A stretch of DNA of 45,422 nucleotides from an uncultured Coriobacteriales bacterium (GCA_903789505.1 CAIFEU010000003.1:1-45422); one strand, 5' to 3'; positions 36,615-45,422 are shown, counted from the stretch's first letter. Made by a program: numbers and translations. Notes: a model not told the origin generated them from the sequence alone.

Positions 36615-37163
36615 TTACACGTGATTGCGCGCGGCATCGACGATGTCTTGGGCGGCGTCTACATTGAAGCGGTCCTGGTCGGGACGTTCACCGTCCGCGA
36701 TAGCGAGGGCAATCATGTCGCCGCGCGTGAGCGTCTTGCCCTCGTCGCGCTTCTCGCGATAGAAGGCGACCTTCTTTCCCATGATTGCCCCTTCAAGCGT
36801 GTCCTTGCGGGCGAGACCGCCGGGCAAAGCCTTGTAGAAGACGGACTCCTGCAGGAAGTCGGGAAGATTGCGATGCTTGATGTCGCGGATGATGTCATCG
36901 TTGACGGAGGAGAGTCCCGCGGAGAAGACGATGAGCGTCTGGTCGCCAAGGTACTCGTAGCCATCGATGAGACCTTTGATGCCCTCGATCTTGTTGTGGT
37001 GCAGCCCTCCCCCGTATATCACCACGGGATAGCACGACACCCTGAAGAGGTTTGCCTTGCGAACGGGCTTGATGTCGTAGTTGAGCGTCTCGGCGAGATA
37101 CTCGGCGTATCGCTTCGAGTACCCGGTCTGAGAGGAGTAGATGATGATGCCGTCCTTTGCCAC
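36615..37163 (-). CDS. Flavodoxin-fold protein
   Basis: A 182-residue protein with an N-terminal flavodoxin phosphate-binding loop, IIIYSSQTGYSKRYAEYLAE (residues 6-25), followed by VVIYGGGLHHNKIEGIKG, which matches the second FMN-contacting strand in the HemG/flavodoxin_5 group. The rest (QTLIVFSAGLSS, then a helical C-terminus) keeps an alpha/beta pattern. It is probably an FMN-binding redox protein in the cytosol. The exact partner is unknown. It is separate from rlmN by 92 bases. Confidence 0.8.
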   Translation of the reverse strand: MAKDGIIIYSSQTGYSKRYAEYLAETLNYDIKPVRKANLFRVSCYPVVIYGGGLHHNKIEGIKGLIDGYEYLGDQTLIVFSAGLSSVNDDIIRDIKHRNLPDFLQESVFYKALPGGLARKDTLEGAIMGKKVAFYREKRDEGKTLTRGDMIALAIADGERPDQDRFNVDAAQDIVDAARNHV

Positions 37164-37315
37164 GATGCCTCCTTATATGACTGTCGCGTATGCATGCGAG
37201 CAATCATGAAGTAATTTGTGATTAAAAAAATCATAAATTTAAATAAATCAAATATTGAAATCACGTATTAAAGAAAATTATGTGACAGGTGTTTCGTACA
37301 AGGCATATTCCCCAA
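37164..37315. other. AT-rich intergenic spacer
   Basis: About 150 bases, A/T-dominated between 37205 and 37285 (AAATAAATCAAATATTG and similar). It must carry the promoter of the flavodoxin gene on the minus strand, but I see no clear motif. Confidence 0.4.
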
Positions 37316-37978
37316 TCAGGACCCCGAGACGCAGGAGTGGATCAAAAAGACTATCAGGACCACGATGACGACGAGGACGACGACGGTGAAGATGATGGGG
37401 CCGGGACGCCCCTCGACCACCCCGGCGGCGAGCTTGTCGGTTGCCGACATCTTGCGCTTGAAGACGACCGTGTTGGAGCCGCGCTTGGTGGAGATGGGCA
37501 GGGGTTCCTGCTCGGTCGCGCGCCATTGCCCCTTGGAGTTGAGGACCTCTTCGTACTGCGTGCCGGTCAGAGAGAGCTTGGGGCGCTTGCCGGACCTAAT
37601 GGCCTGGGCGACGCCCTCGATGTAGCCGTCAAACGCCTTGATCTGCTCGGTCATGTCAGGCTTGAGGTTGTACAGGACGTAAGCCACCTCGCCCCGATAC
37701 AGCTTTTTCTTGCCGTCGTAGTACACCAGCGTGAGCCAGGCGCGATACGTCCAGTGGTTCTCGAGCGCCTCCTGGATGCGGAGCTTGTTCTTGGGGCGCA
37801 CGATGCCGAGGGAGTTGCCGTTCTTCTCCAGGACCCTGAAGCCGCCCTGGTCCTGCATCGGGCTGAAGGTGACGGGCATGCCGATGACCGCCTCCGCGGA
37901 CGAGAGGCGGTCGCTCTCCTCTTTGGTCTCCTCTTCGATTGTGAGGTACTCGCCTGCGTACACGTCGACCTTGCTCAT
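37316..37978 (-). CDS. Tail-anchored membrane protein, unknown function
   Basis: A 220-residue protein. The N-terminal 195 residues are soluble and polar with alternating strands (IGMPVTFSPMQDQGGFRVLE, then WTYRAWLTLVYYDGKKKLYR). The only hydrophobic segment is at the very end, IIFTVVVLVVIVVLIVFLIHSC, so the protein is probably tail-anchored with the domain in the cytosol. No family is recognised. I chose the ATG at 37978, preceded by AGGAGG, not the longer frame to 38137 which runs into a tandem repeat. Confidence 0.7.
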   Translation of the reverse strand: MSKVDVYAGEYLTIEEETKEESDRLSSAEAVIGMPVTFSPMQDQGGFRVLEKNGNSLGIVRPKNKLRIQEALENHWTYRAWLTLVYYDGKKKLYRGEVAYVLYNLKPDMTEQIKAFDGYIEGVAQAIRSGKRPKLSLTGTQYEEVLNSKGQWRATEQEPLPISTKRGSNTVVFKRKMSATDKLAAGVVEGRPGPIIFTVVVLVVIVVLIVFLIHSCVSGS

Positions 37979-38328
37979 GCGGCCTCCTGACGAAAATCCG
38001 ACTGACTCGCGGCTCGCGCGCCGACTGCAATCGCCCACATTAGACAGTAGATAACCCACATTAGACAGTAGATAATAATGAAGCGCGCGACGTGCGCCAT
38101 GACCTGCGCAAAGAATTCTCCCCACCATACCATTCAATCACTTGCGCATCGAGGCACAATCGCAGGTGGCGGAGTCCGGACGCCCGGTAGCTGCGAGGGG
38201 TCGCGGGGCCGCGCGGGACATCGGAGAACCGCCACATTCTGGCGAGAATAAATTCAATCGCAACCGCGATGCGGTAGCATTGTCCCAAAGCAACCAGCCT
38301 GCTCGTCGTGGGCGCGAAGGAGGGCCTC
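37979..38328. other. Intergenic region between divergent genes
   Basis: A 350-base gap between the tail-anchored protein gene (minus) and the GNAT gene (plus). It holds the 21-bp tandem duplication at 38034-38075 and otherwise no recognisable gene. Both promoters must be here. Confidence 0.5.
38034..38075. repeat. Perfect 21-bp tandem duplication
   Basis: CCCACATTAGACAGTAGATA followed by A occurs twice in exact tandem at 38034-38054 and 38055-38075. The unit is upstream of the tail-anchored protein gene and could double a regulatory site or result from slippage. Confidence 0.9.
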
Positions 38329-38913
38329 ATGGTGATGAAGTCATTTGAGGATAAGCCGCCGAAGGGATTCGGGGATTTCTTCGACAAGAACGGCAGCGCG
38401 CACGCGGGCGACCTGGAGATTCGCTGCACCACGCTCGACCAGCTAACCGACAAGGACGTCGAGCAGATCGACGCGGTGAGGGAACGCGCGCTGGACTCAT
38501 TCGAGCACGACACGGGAAACCGCGTGAGCCGCGTGCCGATTAGCGAGGAGCTCCGGATGCTCCCCGAGGGGCTGACCCCCCTCGACAAGCTCGTGCTGCG
38601 TGCCTACGAGGGCGACCAGCTGGTCGCGTACGCCCACGTGCTGTGCGGCTGGCCGCACTCCACGGAGTGGACGATAGAGCAGCTGATCCTGAACCCGGAC
38701 TACCGCCTCAAGGGAATCGGGACGCGGGTGGTCTCGGCCATCGAGGAGCTCGCGAACCACGCCGAGATTCGCGCGACTGCGATCATGTCGATGCCGTCGC
38801 GCCCGGGTGCGGCGTCGTTCTGGAACAAGCTGGGGTACGAGACCGAGGAGAAGCCGGCGCAGGAGAAGTTCGGCGACGCGAGCGTGAACATCCTGCGCAA
38901 GAGCCTGTACTGA
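38329..38913 (+). CDS. GNAT-family N-acetyltransferase
   Basis: A 194-residue acetyltransferase. The motif A block LILNPDYRLKGIGTRVVSAI (about residues 119-138) contains the R-x-x-G-x-G acetyl-CoA pyrophosphate loop, and SMPSRPGAASFWNKLGYETE is the typical motif B end (FWNKLGY). Substrate is unknown. The start is the ATG at 38329, five bases after AAGGAGG; an ATG two codons later is also possible. Only about 50 bases separate it from the helicase gene, so co-transcription is likely. Confidence 0.85.
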   Translation: MVMKSFEDKPPKGFGDFFDKNGSAHAGDLEIRCTTLDQLTDKDVEQIDAVRERALDSFEHDTGNRVSRVPISEELRMLPEGLTPLDKLVLRAYEGDQLVAYAHVLCGWPHSTEWTIEQLILNPDYRLKGIGTRVVSAIEELANHAEIRATAIMSMPSRPGAASFWNKLGYETEEKPAQEKFGDASVNILRKSLY

Positions 38914-38963
38914 GCGATTGGGCTCGAGACCGGGCACCGCGGAGCATAAGGAGCCAGTTCGGC

Positions 38964-41945
38964 GTGAATCACAGCGACAACCACCCGACGCTCTCCGAAA
39001 TCATCGTTCCGGGAACGGACGACGACGTGAGGGAGCGCTACTCCACCCTCGCCAGCCGCGCGAGGGTGGCGCAGTTCGGCCTGCTCGAGGACGACGTCAT
39101 CGTCCTGGACACCGAGACGACCGGCTTGGACTTCAAGACGTGCGAGCTCATCGAGGTGGCCGCGGCGCGCCTGCGCGGCGGCGAGATCGTCGATGAGTTC
39201 GACCGGTTCGTGCGGCCGGCGAGCCCCATCCCGTCGGAGATCGAGGGGCTCACGGGCATCACCAACGAGATGGTGGCGGACGCCGACGACGCGGCGACGG
39301 TGATGGGCGACTTCATCGAGTTCGTGGGTGACGCGCCGATGATCGCGCATAACGTGACGTTCGACCACCACTTCCTCAAGAAGGGCGCGGGACACGACTT
39401 CGGCGAGGTGTGGATTGACTCCCTCGAGCTCTCCCGCATCGTCCTCCCCTGCCTCAAGACGCACAAGCTCACCGACCTCTCGCGCGCGTTCGGGCTGTAC
39501 CAGTCGACGCACCGGGCGATAGACGACGTCCGCGCGCTGTGCGGGCTGTGGCGCGTGCTGCTGGTGGCGGCGTCCGACCTGCCCGCGGGGCTGGCGGGGT
39601 ACCTCGCCGACTTCTACCCCGAGGTGCCGTGGACGTACCGCCCCGTCTTCGCGCAGGTCGCGGCGCAGAGCCCGCAGGCCCCGTTCTCCCTGGTGGACGA
39701 GCGCGGGAGGAGGTGCGCGCGCAAGGACACGACCCCGCGCGAGGACGCGCGCGACCTGGACGAGCAGGGCCAGATGCGCTTCCCGAGCGCGCAGGAGGTC
39801 GAGGCCGAGTTCGGCCGCGGGGGCGTGGTGCGCAGGATGTACGCCGACGAGGGCTTCGAGCCGCGCGCGGAGCAGGTCAAGATGGCGCGCGCCGTGGCCC
39901 AGGCGTTCTCGAGCTCGCGGCACGCGGCGATCGAGGCGGGCACGGGCGTCGGTAAGTCGATTGCCTACCTGCTGCCCGCGGCGCTTCTCGCACAGCGCAA
40001 CGCGATCACCGTGGGGGTGGCGACCAAGTCCAACGCACTGGCCGACCAGCTCGTGAACCACGAGCTGCCCCTGCTGAGCTCGGCGATGGACAAGCCCCTG
40101 TCGTACGTGGTGCTCAAGGGGTACGAGAACTACCCCTGCCTGCGCAAGGTGCAGCACCTCGCGAGTCTGGGGAGGCGGACGGTGGCGGGCGACGAGGCGC
40201 GCCGGATGCCGCCGGGGATGCGCGAGCCGGACGAGTCGCTGCTCAACGCCATCGCGGCAATCATGTCGTTCGCGACGCAGAGCGCCGACGGCGACATCAA
40301 CTCGCTCGGCATCCAGTGGGGCAGGGTCTCGCGCTCCGACCTGACGACGTCGGTGGGCGAGTGCCTCAAGCGCCGCTGCCCGTTCTTCCCGCACCTGTGC
40401 TTCCTGCACGGCGCGCGCCGCAGGGCCGCCGCCGCGGACGTCGTCGTCACCAACCACTCCCTGCTGTTCCGGGACATGGAGGGCGACTACAACGTGCTGC
40501 CGCCCATACGCTACTGGGTCATCGACGAGGCCCACTCGACCGAGGAGGAGGCGCGCCGCCAGTGGGCGCTGCACGTCAACTCGCATGACGTCTCCGTCGC
40601 GCTGGAGCGGCTCGGCGGCACGGCCTCGGGTGCGGTGGGGATGCTGTTCCGCTCGGTCGCGGGCCTGGCGGGCAACGAGCTGATGGTCCGCTGTCTGAGC
40701 CAGGTGTCCGCGGAGGCGACCCGCGCGTCTGCCGCCGCCGCCGACTTCTTCGACCGGCTCAGGGGCATCCTTCCCGCCCAGAGGCGGCGGGGCGGGTACG
40801 ACACCGAGACCGTCTGGATCTCGCAGCAGATGCGCACCACGGAGAGCTTCTCCGCGCTCGCCCAGGCGGGTGAGGCGTTCGCCGAGCGGCTCGACATGCT
40901 GGTGAAGTTCATACGCGCGGCGGCCAACTCGATGGAGGAGGACGTCTCGAGGACCGACGACATGGAGTTCGCGGCGCGCTACGACGAGCTCGCGCACGTC
41001 GGGGACTCGCTCGAGCAGACGCTGGGGGCGCTGCGCCTGATCATCGAGGGCACGGACGACCACAACGCGTACTCGGCGTCCGTCAACCAGCAGCGGGGCT
41101 TCGAGAGCTACGAGCTGACGGCGGAGCCACTCGATGTGGGCGCGATGATGGCGCAGAGGTGGTACCCGGAGGTCAAGAGCGTCGTGTTCTCGTCGGCGAC
41201 GATAGCGGTGGGCAACGAGTTCGGCCACTTCAACCACGAGGTGGGCCTGGACAAGCTGCCGGCATCCTCCTACACCGACCTGCAACTCGACTCCAGCTAC
41301 GACTTCGACCGCAACATGCACGTCGTCGTCGCCAAGGACATCCCCGACCCGCGCGACCCGGGCTACCTCGAGGCCCTCGAGCGCGTTCTGGTGGACGTGC
41401 ACCTGGCCATGGGAGGCTCGGTGCTCACGCTGTTCACGAACAGGCGCGAGATGGACCAGGTGTACGCCGCCGTCGAGCCGCAGCTCGCGGCGCACGGCCA
41501 GCAGCTCCTGTGCCAGAAGTCGGGCTCGAACGTGCGCAACCTGCGCGAGCACTTCATCAGCGAGCGCGACGCGTCGCTGTTCGCGCTGAGGTCGTTCTGG
41601 GAGGGGTTCGATGCGTCGGGCGACACGCTGCGCTGCGTCGTCATCCCCAAGCTGCCCTTCAGGCCGCCGAGCGACCCGGTCTCCCAGGAACGCGACCTGC
41701 GGGAGGAGCACGCGTGGGTGCGCTACGCGCTGCCCGAGGCCGTCATCACGATGAAGCAGGCGGCCGGCAGGCTGATTCGCTCGTCGAACGACCGCGGCTG
41801 CCTGGTCCTGGCGGACCGGCGCCTGCTGACGAAGGGGTACGGCAAGACCTTCCTGAAGGCGCTCCCCAAGCGCGAGTATGCGGCGGTGCCCTGCGCCGAG
41901 ATCGGCGCCGAGCTCGCCGGCTGGCGCGCGAAGGCAGAGGGATAG
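38964..41945 (+). CDS. DnaQ-type exonuclease fused to DinG-type helicase
   Basis: A 993-residue fusion. Residues about 45-215 form a DEDDh 3'-5' exonuclease: VLDTETTGLD, AHNVTFDHHFL and HRAIDDVRALCG. A superfamily 2 helicase of the DinG/XPD type follows: IEAGTGVGKSIAYLLPAAL (Walker A), VIDEAHSTEEEA (DEAH box) and AAGRLIRSSNDRGCLVLADRR (motif VI). The four iron-sulfur cysteines are in NYPCLRK and CLKRRCPFFPHLC. This resembles the DinG of Firmicutes and Coriobacteria. The GTG at 38964 with AAGGAG 10 bases upstream is the start. It probably clears damaged or structured DNA during repair (inference). Confidence 0.9.
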   Translation: MNHSDNHPTLSEIIVPGTDDDVRERYSTLASRARVAQFGLLEDDVIVLDTETTGLDFKTCELIEVAAARLRGGEIVDEFDRFVRPASPIPSEIEGLTGITNEMVADADDAATVMGDFIEFVGDAPMIAHNVTFDHHFLKKGAGHDFGEVWIDSLELSRIVLPCLKTHKLTDLSRAFGLYQSTHRAIDDVRALCGLWRVLLVAASDLPAGLAGYLADFYPEVPWTYRPVFAQVAAQSPQAPFSLVDERGRRCARKDTTPREDARDLDEQGQMRFPSAQEVEAEFGRGGVVRRMYADEGFEPRAEQVKMARAVAQAFSSSRHAAIEAGTGVGKSIAYLLPAALLAQRNAITVGVATKSNALADQLVNHELPLLSSAMDKPLSYVVLKGYENYPCLRKVQHLASLGRRTVAGDEARRMPPGMREPDESLLNAIAAIMSFATQSADGDINSLGIQWGRVSRSDLTTSVGECLKRRCPFFPHLCFLHGARRRAAAADVVVTNHSLLFRDMEGDYNVLPPIRYWVIDEAHSTEEEARRQWALHVNSHDVSVALERLGGTASGAVGMLFRSVAGLAGNELMVRCLSQVSAEATRASAAAADFFDRLRGILPAQRRRGGYDTETVWISQQMRTTESFSALAQAGEAFAERLDMLVKFIRAAANSMEEDVSRTDDMEFAARYDELAHVGDSLEQTLGALRLIIEGTDDHNAYSASVNQQRGFESYELTAEPLDVGAMMAQRWYPEVKSVVFSSATIAVGNEFGHFNHEVGLDKLPASSYTDLQLDSSYDFDRNMHVVVAKDIPDPRDPGYLEALERVLVDVHLAMGGSVLTLFTNRREMDQVYAAVEPQLAAHGQQLLCQKSGSNVRNLREHFISERDASLFALRSFWEGFDASGDTLRCVVIPKLPFRPPSDPVSQERDLREEHAWVRYALPEAVITMKQAAGRLIRSSNDRGCLVLADRRLLTKGYGKTFLKALPKREYAAVPCAEIGAELAGWRAKAEG

Positions 41946-42387
41946 GCGACCGAGGGCGGTGCCTCCTCGCGACGGGGACAACGCGTGCAGTGTCGCGGTA
42001 GCGTGGGAGTGCGGATACGCCACGATGATGAAAAGTCGCTGGCAATACCGTATAGACATGATGGAGTTAGGTTAGTAGAATAATCGAAGCATGCTGAAAG
42101 CATGCCAAACGGGGGATGTGGCGTATTTTTGGGGAAGGGCGATCGACCTTCGAGGTCGGTCGCCCATTTTTGTGTCCTCACCCACCGCGCTTGTTGCCGT
42201 TTATGATGTATCTGCCGTGCGTACGGCGCATATTGGGCGAGTGGTATAAAATCTTCAATTTAACTATGTGAGTGTTGCTTTTTGTGCCCGACTCGTCAGT
42301 GTCGTCGATTCGCGTCGCCCACCTGCGGCGTCGTCGCGCGTTCACGACGGGGACGGCAGCTGCGGAGCACGGGAAAGGACCATAGGT
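41946..42387. other. Intergenic region after the helicase gene
   Basis: No gene. It holds the terminator at 42137-42171 and, near 42243, TATAAAA, a possible promoter element for the next gene. Confidence 0.5.
42137..42171 (+). terminator. Rho-independent terminator after the DnaQ-DinG gene
   Basis: GGGCGATCGACC pairs with GGTCGGTCGCCC (one U-G wobble) around TTCGA, followed by ATTTTTG. Confidence 0.88.
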
Positions 42388-44025
42388 ATGAGCGCGGATA
42401 ACACCTCAAACGAATACCAGCCGCGACCGACCTCGACATCCAACTCGGACACCGAGCAGTTCCTCGCGCTGCTTTCCTCCAGCTATCCGAACGGAGGCGG
42501 CACGGGCGCTTCGGCCGGCGCCGGCCAGCACGCTGCCCAGCCCGACGCCGGCCTCGACAGGACGGCGGTCCTCACGCCCCAGCAGGGCGGCGGCTCCGCC
42601 GCCGGCACGCCGATCAACCCCCTCGTCGCAGCGCGCGAGGCGACCGAGGCGGGAAGGGTCGCGGGAGCAACGGCGCCGACGGGCGCGGCGGCGGGTGACG
42701 CCGCCAAGGGCGTGCCCCCGATGCCCCGGCCCAACGACTCCGACCTGTTCCCGATCGCCGAGCAGGCAAAGAGCAAGGAGATCGACATATCCTTCAACGA
42801 GCGCCGCCATGCGGGCCGCATCGTCGCGCGCGTGCTGATCATCGTTGCCGTCATCGTCGTGGTCGCCGTCGGTGCGCTCCTCTTCATGCAGCACCGCGTG
42901 CGCACGCAGGTCGATGCGGGCATCTCCAGCGCGTGGTCGAGCATCTCGACCGCCGACGAGGTCATCACGCCGATGTCCGAGGCGATGTACAACGAGATCG
43001 CCAACGGCGTGGTCGACAGCGACGTCTCCAATCAGCTCGTCCAGTCGCAGACCGCCAGCAACGCGCTCAACGACGCTCAGAGCGCCGTCGCGTTCGGCGC
43101 GCTGCAGAACGCGCTGATGTCCAGCACCCAGAAGGACGCCGTCAGCGCGGTCAACTCCTCGATTGAGGGCCGCCGCAACATCATCTCCGTCGCCCGGACG
43201 CTTCTGGTGAACGACAACGCGGCGAGCAAAGCGGTCACTGACGTCAACAACGCCCTCAGCAGCATCTCCCAGGCGCTCGACCAGTACTCCTTCACGGCCG
43301 GAGAGCGCGAGAACAACGCCAACGGCGTGGAAGTCGACCTGTGGAACGTCGTGAACGCCGACAACATCGCGATCGGGCACATCAACGACGCGACGACCAG
43401 CATCGAGAGCGCCAAGTCGGAGTACTCGAGCGCCGACTACTCGGTGATCAGCACCTACCTGACTGACGCGCTCAGCTCGTACAACCTGCAGGTGCAGTAT
43501 GACACCGCGGTCGCCAACGGCGACACGGACACCGCCGACAGCCTTAGCGACCAGCTGGGCGCCTCGATCGACCTGATGTTCTCTGACGGCACGCTCCTGC
43601 CCGCCGACGGGACGGCGCTGGTCTCGAGTGCATACGCCGCCGAGGCTGCCAAGAGCGCCACCTCCTACAACGCGGCCGTGTCGATGATCGAGAAGGGGGA
43701 CGCCGCCGTCGCCTCCTACCTGAGGGACAGCGGGACGAGCGCCTCGACCTCGAGCTTCTCCGCGAACACGGTCGACGCGTCGGCCAAGGCCGACTCGGCT
43801 GCAAAGGCGGGGTCCGCCTCCGCGGACGCCGCCGCCTCCGTCGTGGCGGACGCCGCGACCGGGGAGGTGGGCGCCGCGACCCAGGCCACGACCGAGGCCG
43901 GAGGCGCGGCGGCCGACGGCGCGGCGCAGCAGGAGGCGACCGGGACGACCGAGCAGGCGACGGGCACGGATGAGCAGGCCGCGGCCGAGCCCCAGGACAC
44001 GACGACCGAGACGGCAGCGGCGTAG
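42388..44025 (+). CDS. Single-pass membrane protein with low-complexity ends
   Basis: A 545-residue protein. Residues 1-145 are polar, Gly/Ala/Pro/Ser-rich and probably disordered in the cytosol. A single membrane segment is at 147-167 (ARVLIIVAVIVVVAVGALLF), after a basic stretch (NERRHAGRIVARV) that would keep the N-terminus inside. Residues 170-445 are a helical extracytoplasmic domain rich in Ser/Ala/Asn with many coiled-coil-like heptads. Residues 445-545 are an Ala/Thr/Glu-rich tail (QQEATGTTEQATGTDEQAAA). I recognise no family. AAAGGAC precedes the ATG at 42388. The next gene, 118 bases away, is also membrane-associated. Confidence 0.75.
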   Translation: MSADNTSNEYQPRPTSTSNSDTEQFLALLSSSYPNGGGTGASAGAGQHAAQPDAGLDRTAVLTPQQGGGSAAGTPINPLVAAREATEAGRVAGATAPTGAAAGDAAKGVPPMPRPNDSDLFPIAEQAKSKEIDISFNERRHAGRIVARVLIIVAVIVVVAVGALLFMQHRVRTQVDAGISSAWSSISTADEVITPMSEAMYNEIANGVVDSDVSNQLVQSQTASNALNDAQSAVAFGALQNALMSSTQKDAVSAVNSSIEGRRNIISVARTLLVNDNAASKAVTDVNNALSSISQALDQYSFTAGERENNANGVEVDLWNVVNADNIAIGHINDATTSIESAKSEYSSADYSVISTYLTDALSSYNLQVQYDTAVANGDTDTADSLSDQLGASIDLMFSDGTLLPADGTALVSSAYAAEAAKSATSYNAAVSMIEKGDAAVASYLRDSGTSASTSSFSANTVDASAKADSAAKAGSASADAAASVVADAATGEVGAATQATTEAGGAAADGAAQQEATGTTEQATGTDEQAAAEPQDTTTETAAA

Positions 44026-44143
44026 GCTGCCGCCAGACCTGCCCGCGCCCGCGCGAGGTGAGGCGTTGGCGCGGCTCGTGGCATCGACGATGACGATCCG
44101 ATGGGTCGAGGATTCGACCGTGACAGAAAGAAAGGGCCTACAG

Positions 44144-45422
44144 ATGGCTGACGCGTCCGAGACGATGGAACGCCTCATGAAGGAGAACGACAGCGTGCTC
44201 GCGGGTTCCCGCCAGGAGGGGGCCATGTCCGAGTCGCTGTCCAAGACCATACACATGCATGGTCTGGAAACGATCATCCAGGACTTCAGCTACGCCGGAT
44301 CGGCGCACGTCGTCGTCGCGGCGGCGCTGGCGCTGACCACCGTGTTCTCCATCGTCAGCTGCGCGACGTCGGGCGCCGTCTCGGTCGTGATGTTCGTTCT
44401 GGCGCTCGCGTGCGCCGCGGTGGGCATCCTCGAGGCGACCGGCAGGCAGACCGTGTCGCGCCTGCTCCCGACGATGTATAGCCAGAACGTCATCGCGCGC
44501 CATCCCGCGACGCCGCACGCGGGCGGTGGGGCGCAGAAGGCGCGCCCGATCGTCATCATCGCCCACTACGACACGCCGTGTGCCGACTTCATGGCCCGGC
44601 CGGGCCTGCGCAAGCTCATCCCCTATGCCGGGAGGGCCACGCTGGTGGCCGTCGCGGTGGCGATGGCGTGCAGCCTGCTGCAGCTCCTGCCGCTCCCCCG
44701 CGTGCTCGCGTCGATTCTGTTCGCGTGCACGATCGTCGCCGGCATCATCATGGTGTTCACCGCCGCGCGCATCGTGTACAACCGCGTGCTGGCGCGCGTG
44801 ACCTCCGGCGCCAACGACAACATGTCGGGCGTGACGGCGCTGCTCGGCGTGCTTGACCGCGTCCACCCTGCAGTCGACTCGGAGTTCGTCTCTGCGGCCA
44901 TCAGGGCCCAGGGGCAGACGGGCGAGGGTGCCCCGGTGGACGGCTCTGCCCCCGCCGAGGGGGGCACCCGCGAGGGTTCCGCTGCGCCCGAGGAGGCCAT
45001 GGTGCGCGACGACGCGGAGCGCCGCAGCCGCATGCGCAGCACCCGCATCGCCAACGCTCCCGTCCGCCGCGACGCGGGCGTGCTCAGGTCGCTCGGGATG
45101 GTCCCCGAGAGCTGCGAGATCGTGTATGAGGTCAGCCCCGAGGCGCGCGAGACGGTCCTGTCCGCCCCGCTCACGCCCGCTCAGGTGAGCGCCGACAAGG
45201 CGAGCAGGGCATCGTCCGAGCAGCAGGCGGAGGAGCGTGCTGCCGAGGCTCCCGCCCCCGCCACCAGGACCGCCGCGCCCGCCGCCGAGGCCGAGGCTCC
45301 CGCTCCCGCGGCGCAGGTGCAGGCGAGCGCCGGCGACCGGCAGGGCCTCCCCTCCCAGGACCAGCGCCCCGCGCCTGCCCCCCAGCCGGCGCGCGCCCCG
45401 CAGGCCGCTCCCGCACCGAGCC
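44144..45422 (+). CDS. Membrane protein with M28 peptidase-like motifs, partial
   Basis: At least 426 codons, running off the window. Two hydrophobic pairs lie at about residues 56-90 and 165-207. Between them VIIAHYDTPCADF (about residue 142) carries the H-x-D zinc-ligand pattern of M28 aminopeptidases. After the second pair, TSGANDNMSGVTALLGVLD supplies the D-N-x-S-G block that follows in M28. From about residue 245 the protein becomes a disordered Ala/Pro/Glu-rich segment, so the Glu and final Asp/His ligands, if present, must come after the window. The ATG at 44144 follows AAAGGG. Confidence 0.75.
   Translation, partial: MADASETMERLMKENDSVLAGSRQEGAMSESLSKTIHMHGLETIIQDFSYAGSAHVVVAAALALTTVFSIVSCATSGAVSVVMFVLALACAAVGILEATGRQTVSRLLPTMYSQNVIARHPATPHAGGGAQKARPIVIIAHYDTPCADFMARPGLRKLIPYAGRATLVAVAVAMACSLLQLLPLPRVLASILFACTIVAGIIMVFTAARIVYNRVLARVTSGANDNMSGVTALLGVLDRVHPAVDSEFVSAAIRAQGQTGEGAPVDGSAPAEGGTREGSAAPEEAMVRDDAERRSRMRSTRIANAPVRRDAGVLRSLGMVPESCEIVYEVSPEARETVLSAPLTPAQVSADKASRASSEQQAEERAAEAPAPATRTAAPAAEAEAPAPAAQVQASAGDRQGLPSQDQRPAPAPQPARAPQAAPAPS

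Noticed and set aside
38700..42059. Minus-strand open frame of more than 1,100 codons opposite the DnaQ-DinG gene
   Set aside because: Antisense shadow of a GC-rich gene. The plus-strand protein has complete catalytic motifs.

Overview
The window is chromosomal DNA from a high-GC Gram-positive bacterium. The gene order (gyrA-gyrB-dciA-recF-dnaN-dnaA | rpmH-rnpA-yidD-yidC-jag-rsmG-parA-parB), the GC-rich coding sequence and the divergent DnaA suggest an actinobacterium of the Coriobacteriia, probably an Olsenella/Atopobium-like lineage. This placement is an inference from gene content and not a database result. The last gene runs off the right edge and the left edge is a poly-G tract, so the window may be a contig.

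The replication origin is the centre of the layout. Between about 27,550 and 28,200 lies an AT-rich, gene-free stretch with eight DnaA-box-like 9-mers, most reading TTTTCAACA rather than TTATCCACA. Replication genes run leftward on the minus strand: a GHKL-ATPase/winged-helix protein of unknown role, dnaA, dnaN, recF, dciA, gyrB, gyrA. The rpmH-to-rsmG ribosomal and membrane-insertion operon and the parAB operon run rightward on the plus strand, with three perfect parS sites just upstream of parA. An IS30-family element (31,986-33,085, with 3-bp target duplications) sits between rsmG and parA. GC content of the native genes falls visibly in this origin-proximal right arm. gyrB carries an in-frame TAG that splits an otherwise intact reading frame.

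Left arm (1-12,000, mostly minus strand): purB, a TetR-type regulator divergent from an HXXEE membrane protein, typA/bipA, a coupled pair of uncharacterised genes (one with two membrane spans), a Sau3AI-like type II restriction-modification pair, two alpha/beta hydrolases and an FKBP-type prolyl isomerase.

From 12,032 to 14,645 a 2.6-kb element is integrated into the 3' end of a tRNA-Ala(UGC) gene, bounded by 42-bp direct repeats. It carries a RepA-like AAA ATPase, a small helical protein, a four-unit palindromic repeat array with inverted symmetry, iterons next to one att site and no recognisable integrase. tRNA-Ile(GAU) precedes tRNA-Ala in the same minus-strand unit, behind a strong promoter. 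A BFN-domain (bifunctional nuclease) gene follows.

Right arm (35,400-45,422): rlmN, a flavodoxin-like protein and a tail-anchored protein on the minus strand; then on the plus strand a GNAT acetyltransferase, a DnaQ-DinG exonuclease-helicase fusion, a single-pass membrane protein with low-complexity ends, and the first part of a membrane protein with M28 peptidase-like motifs.
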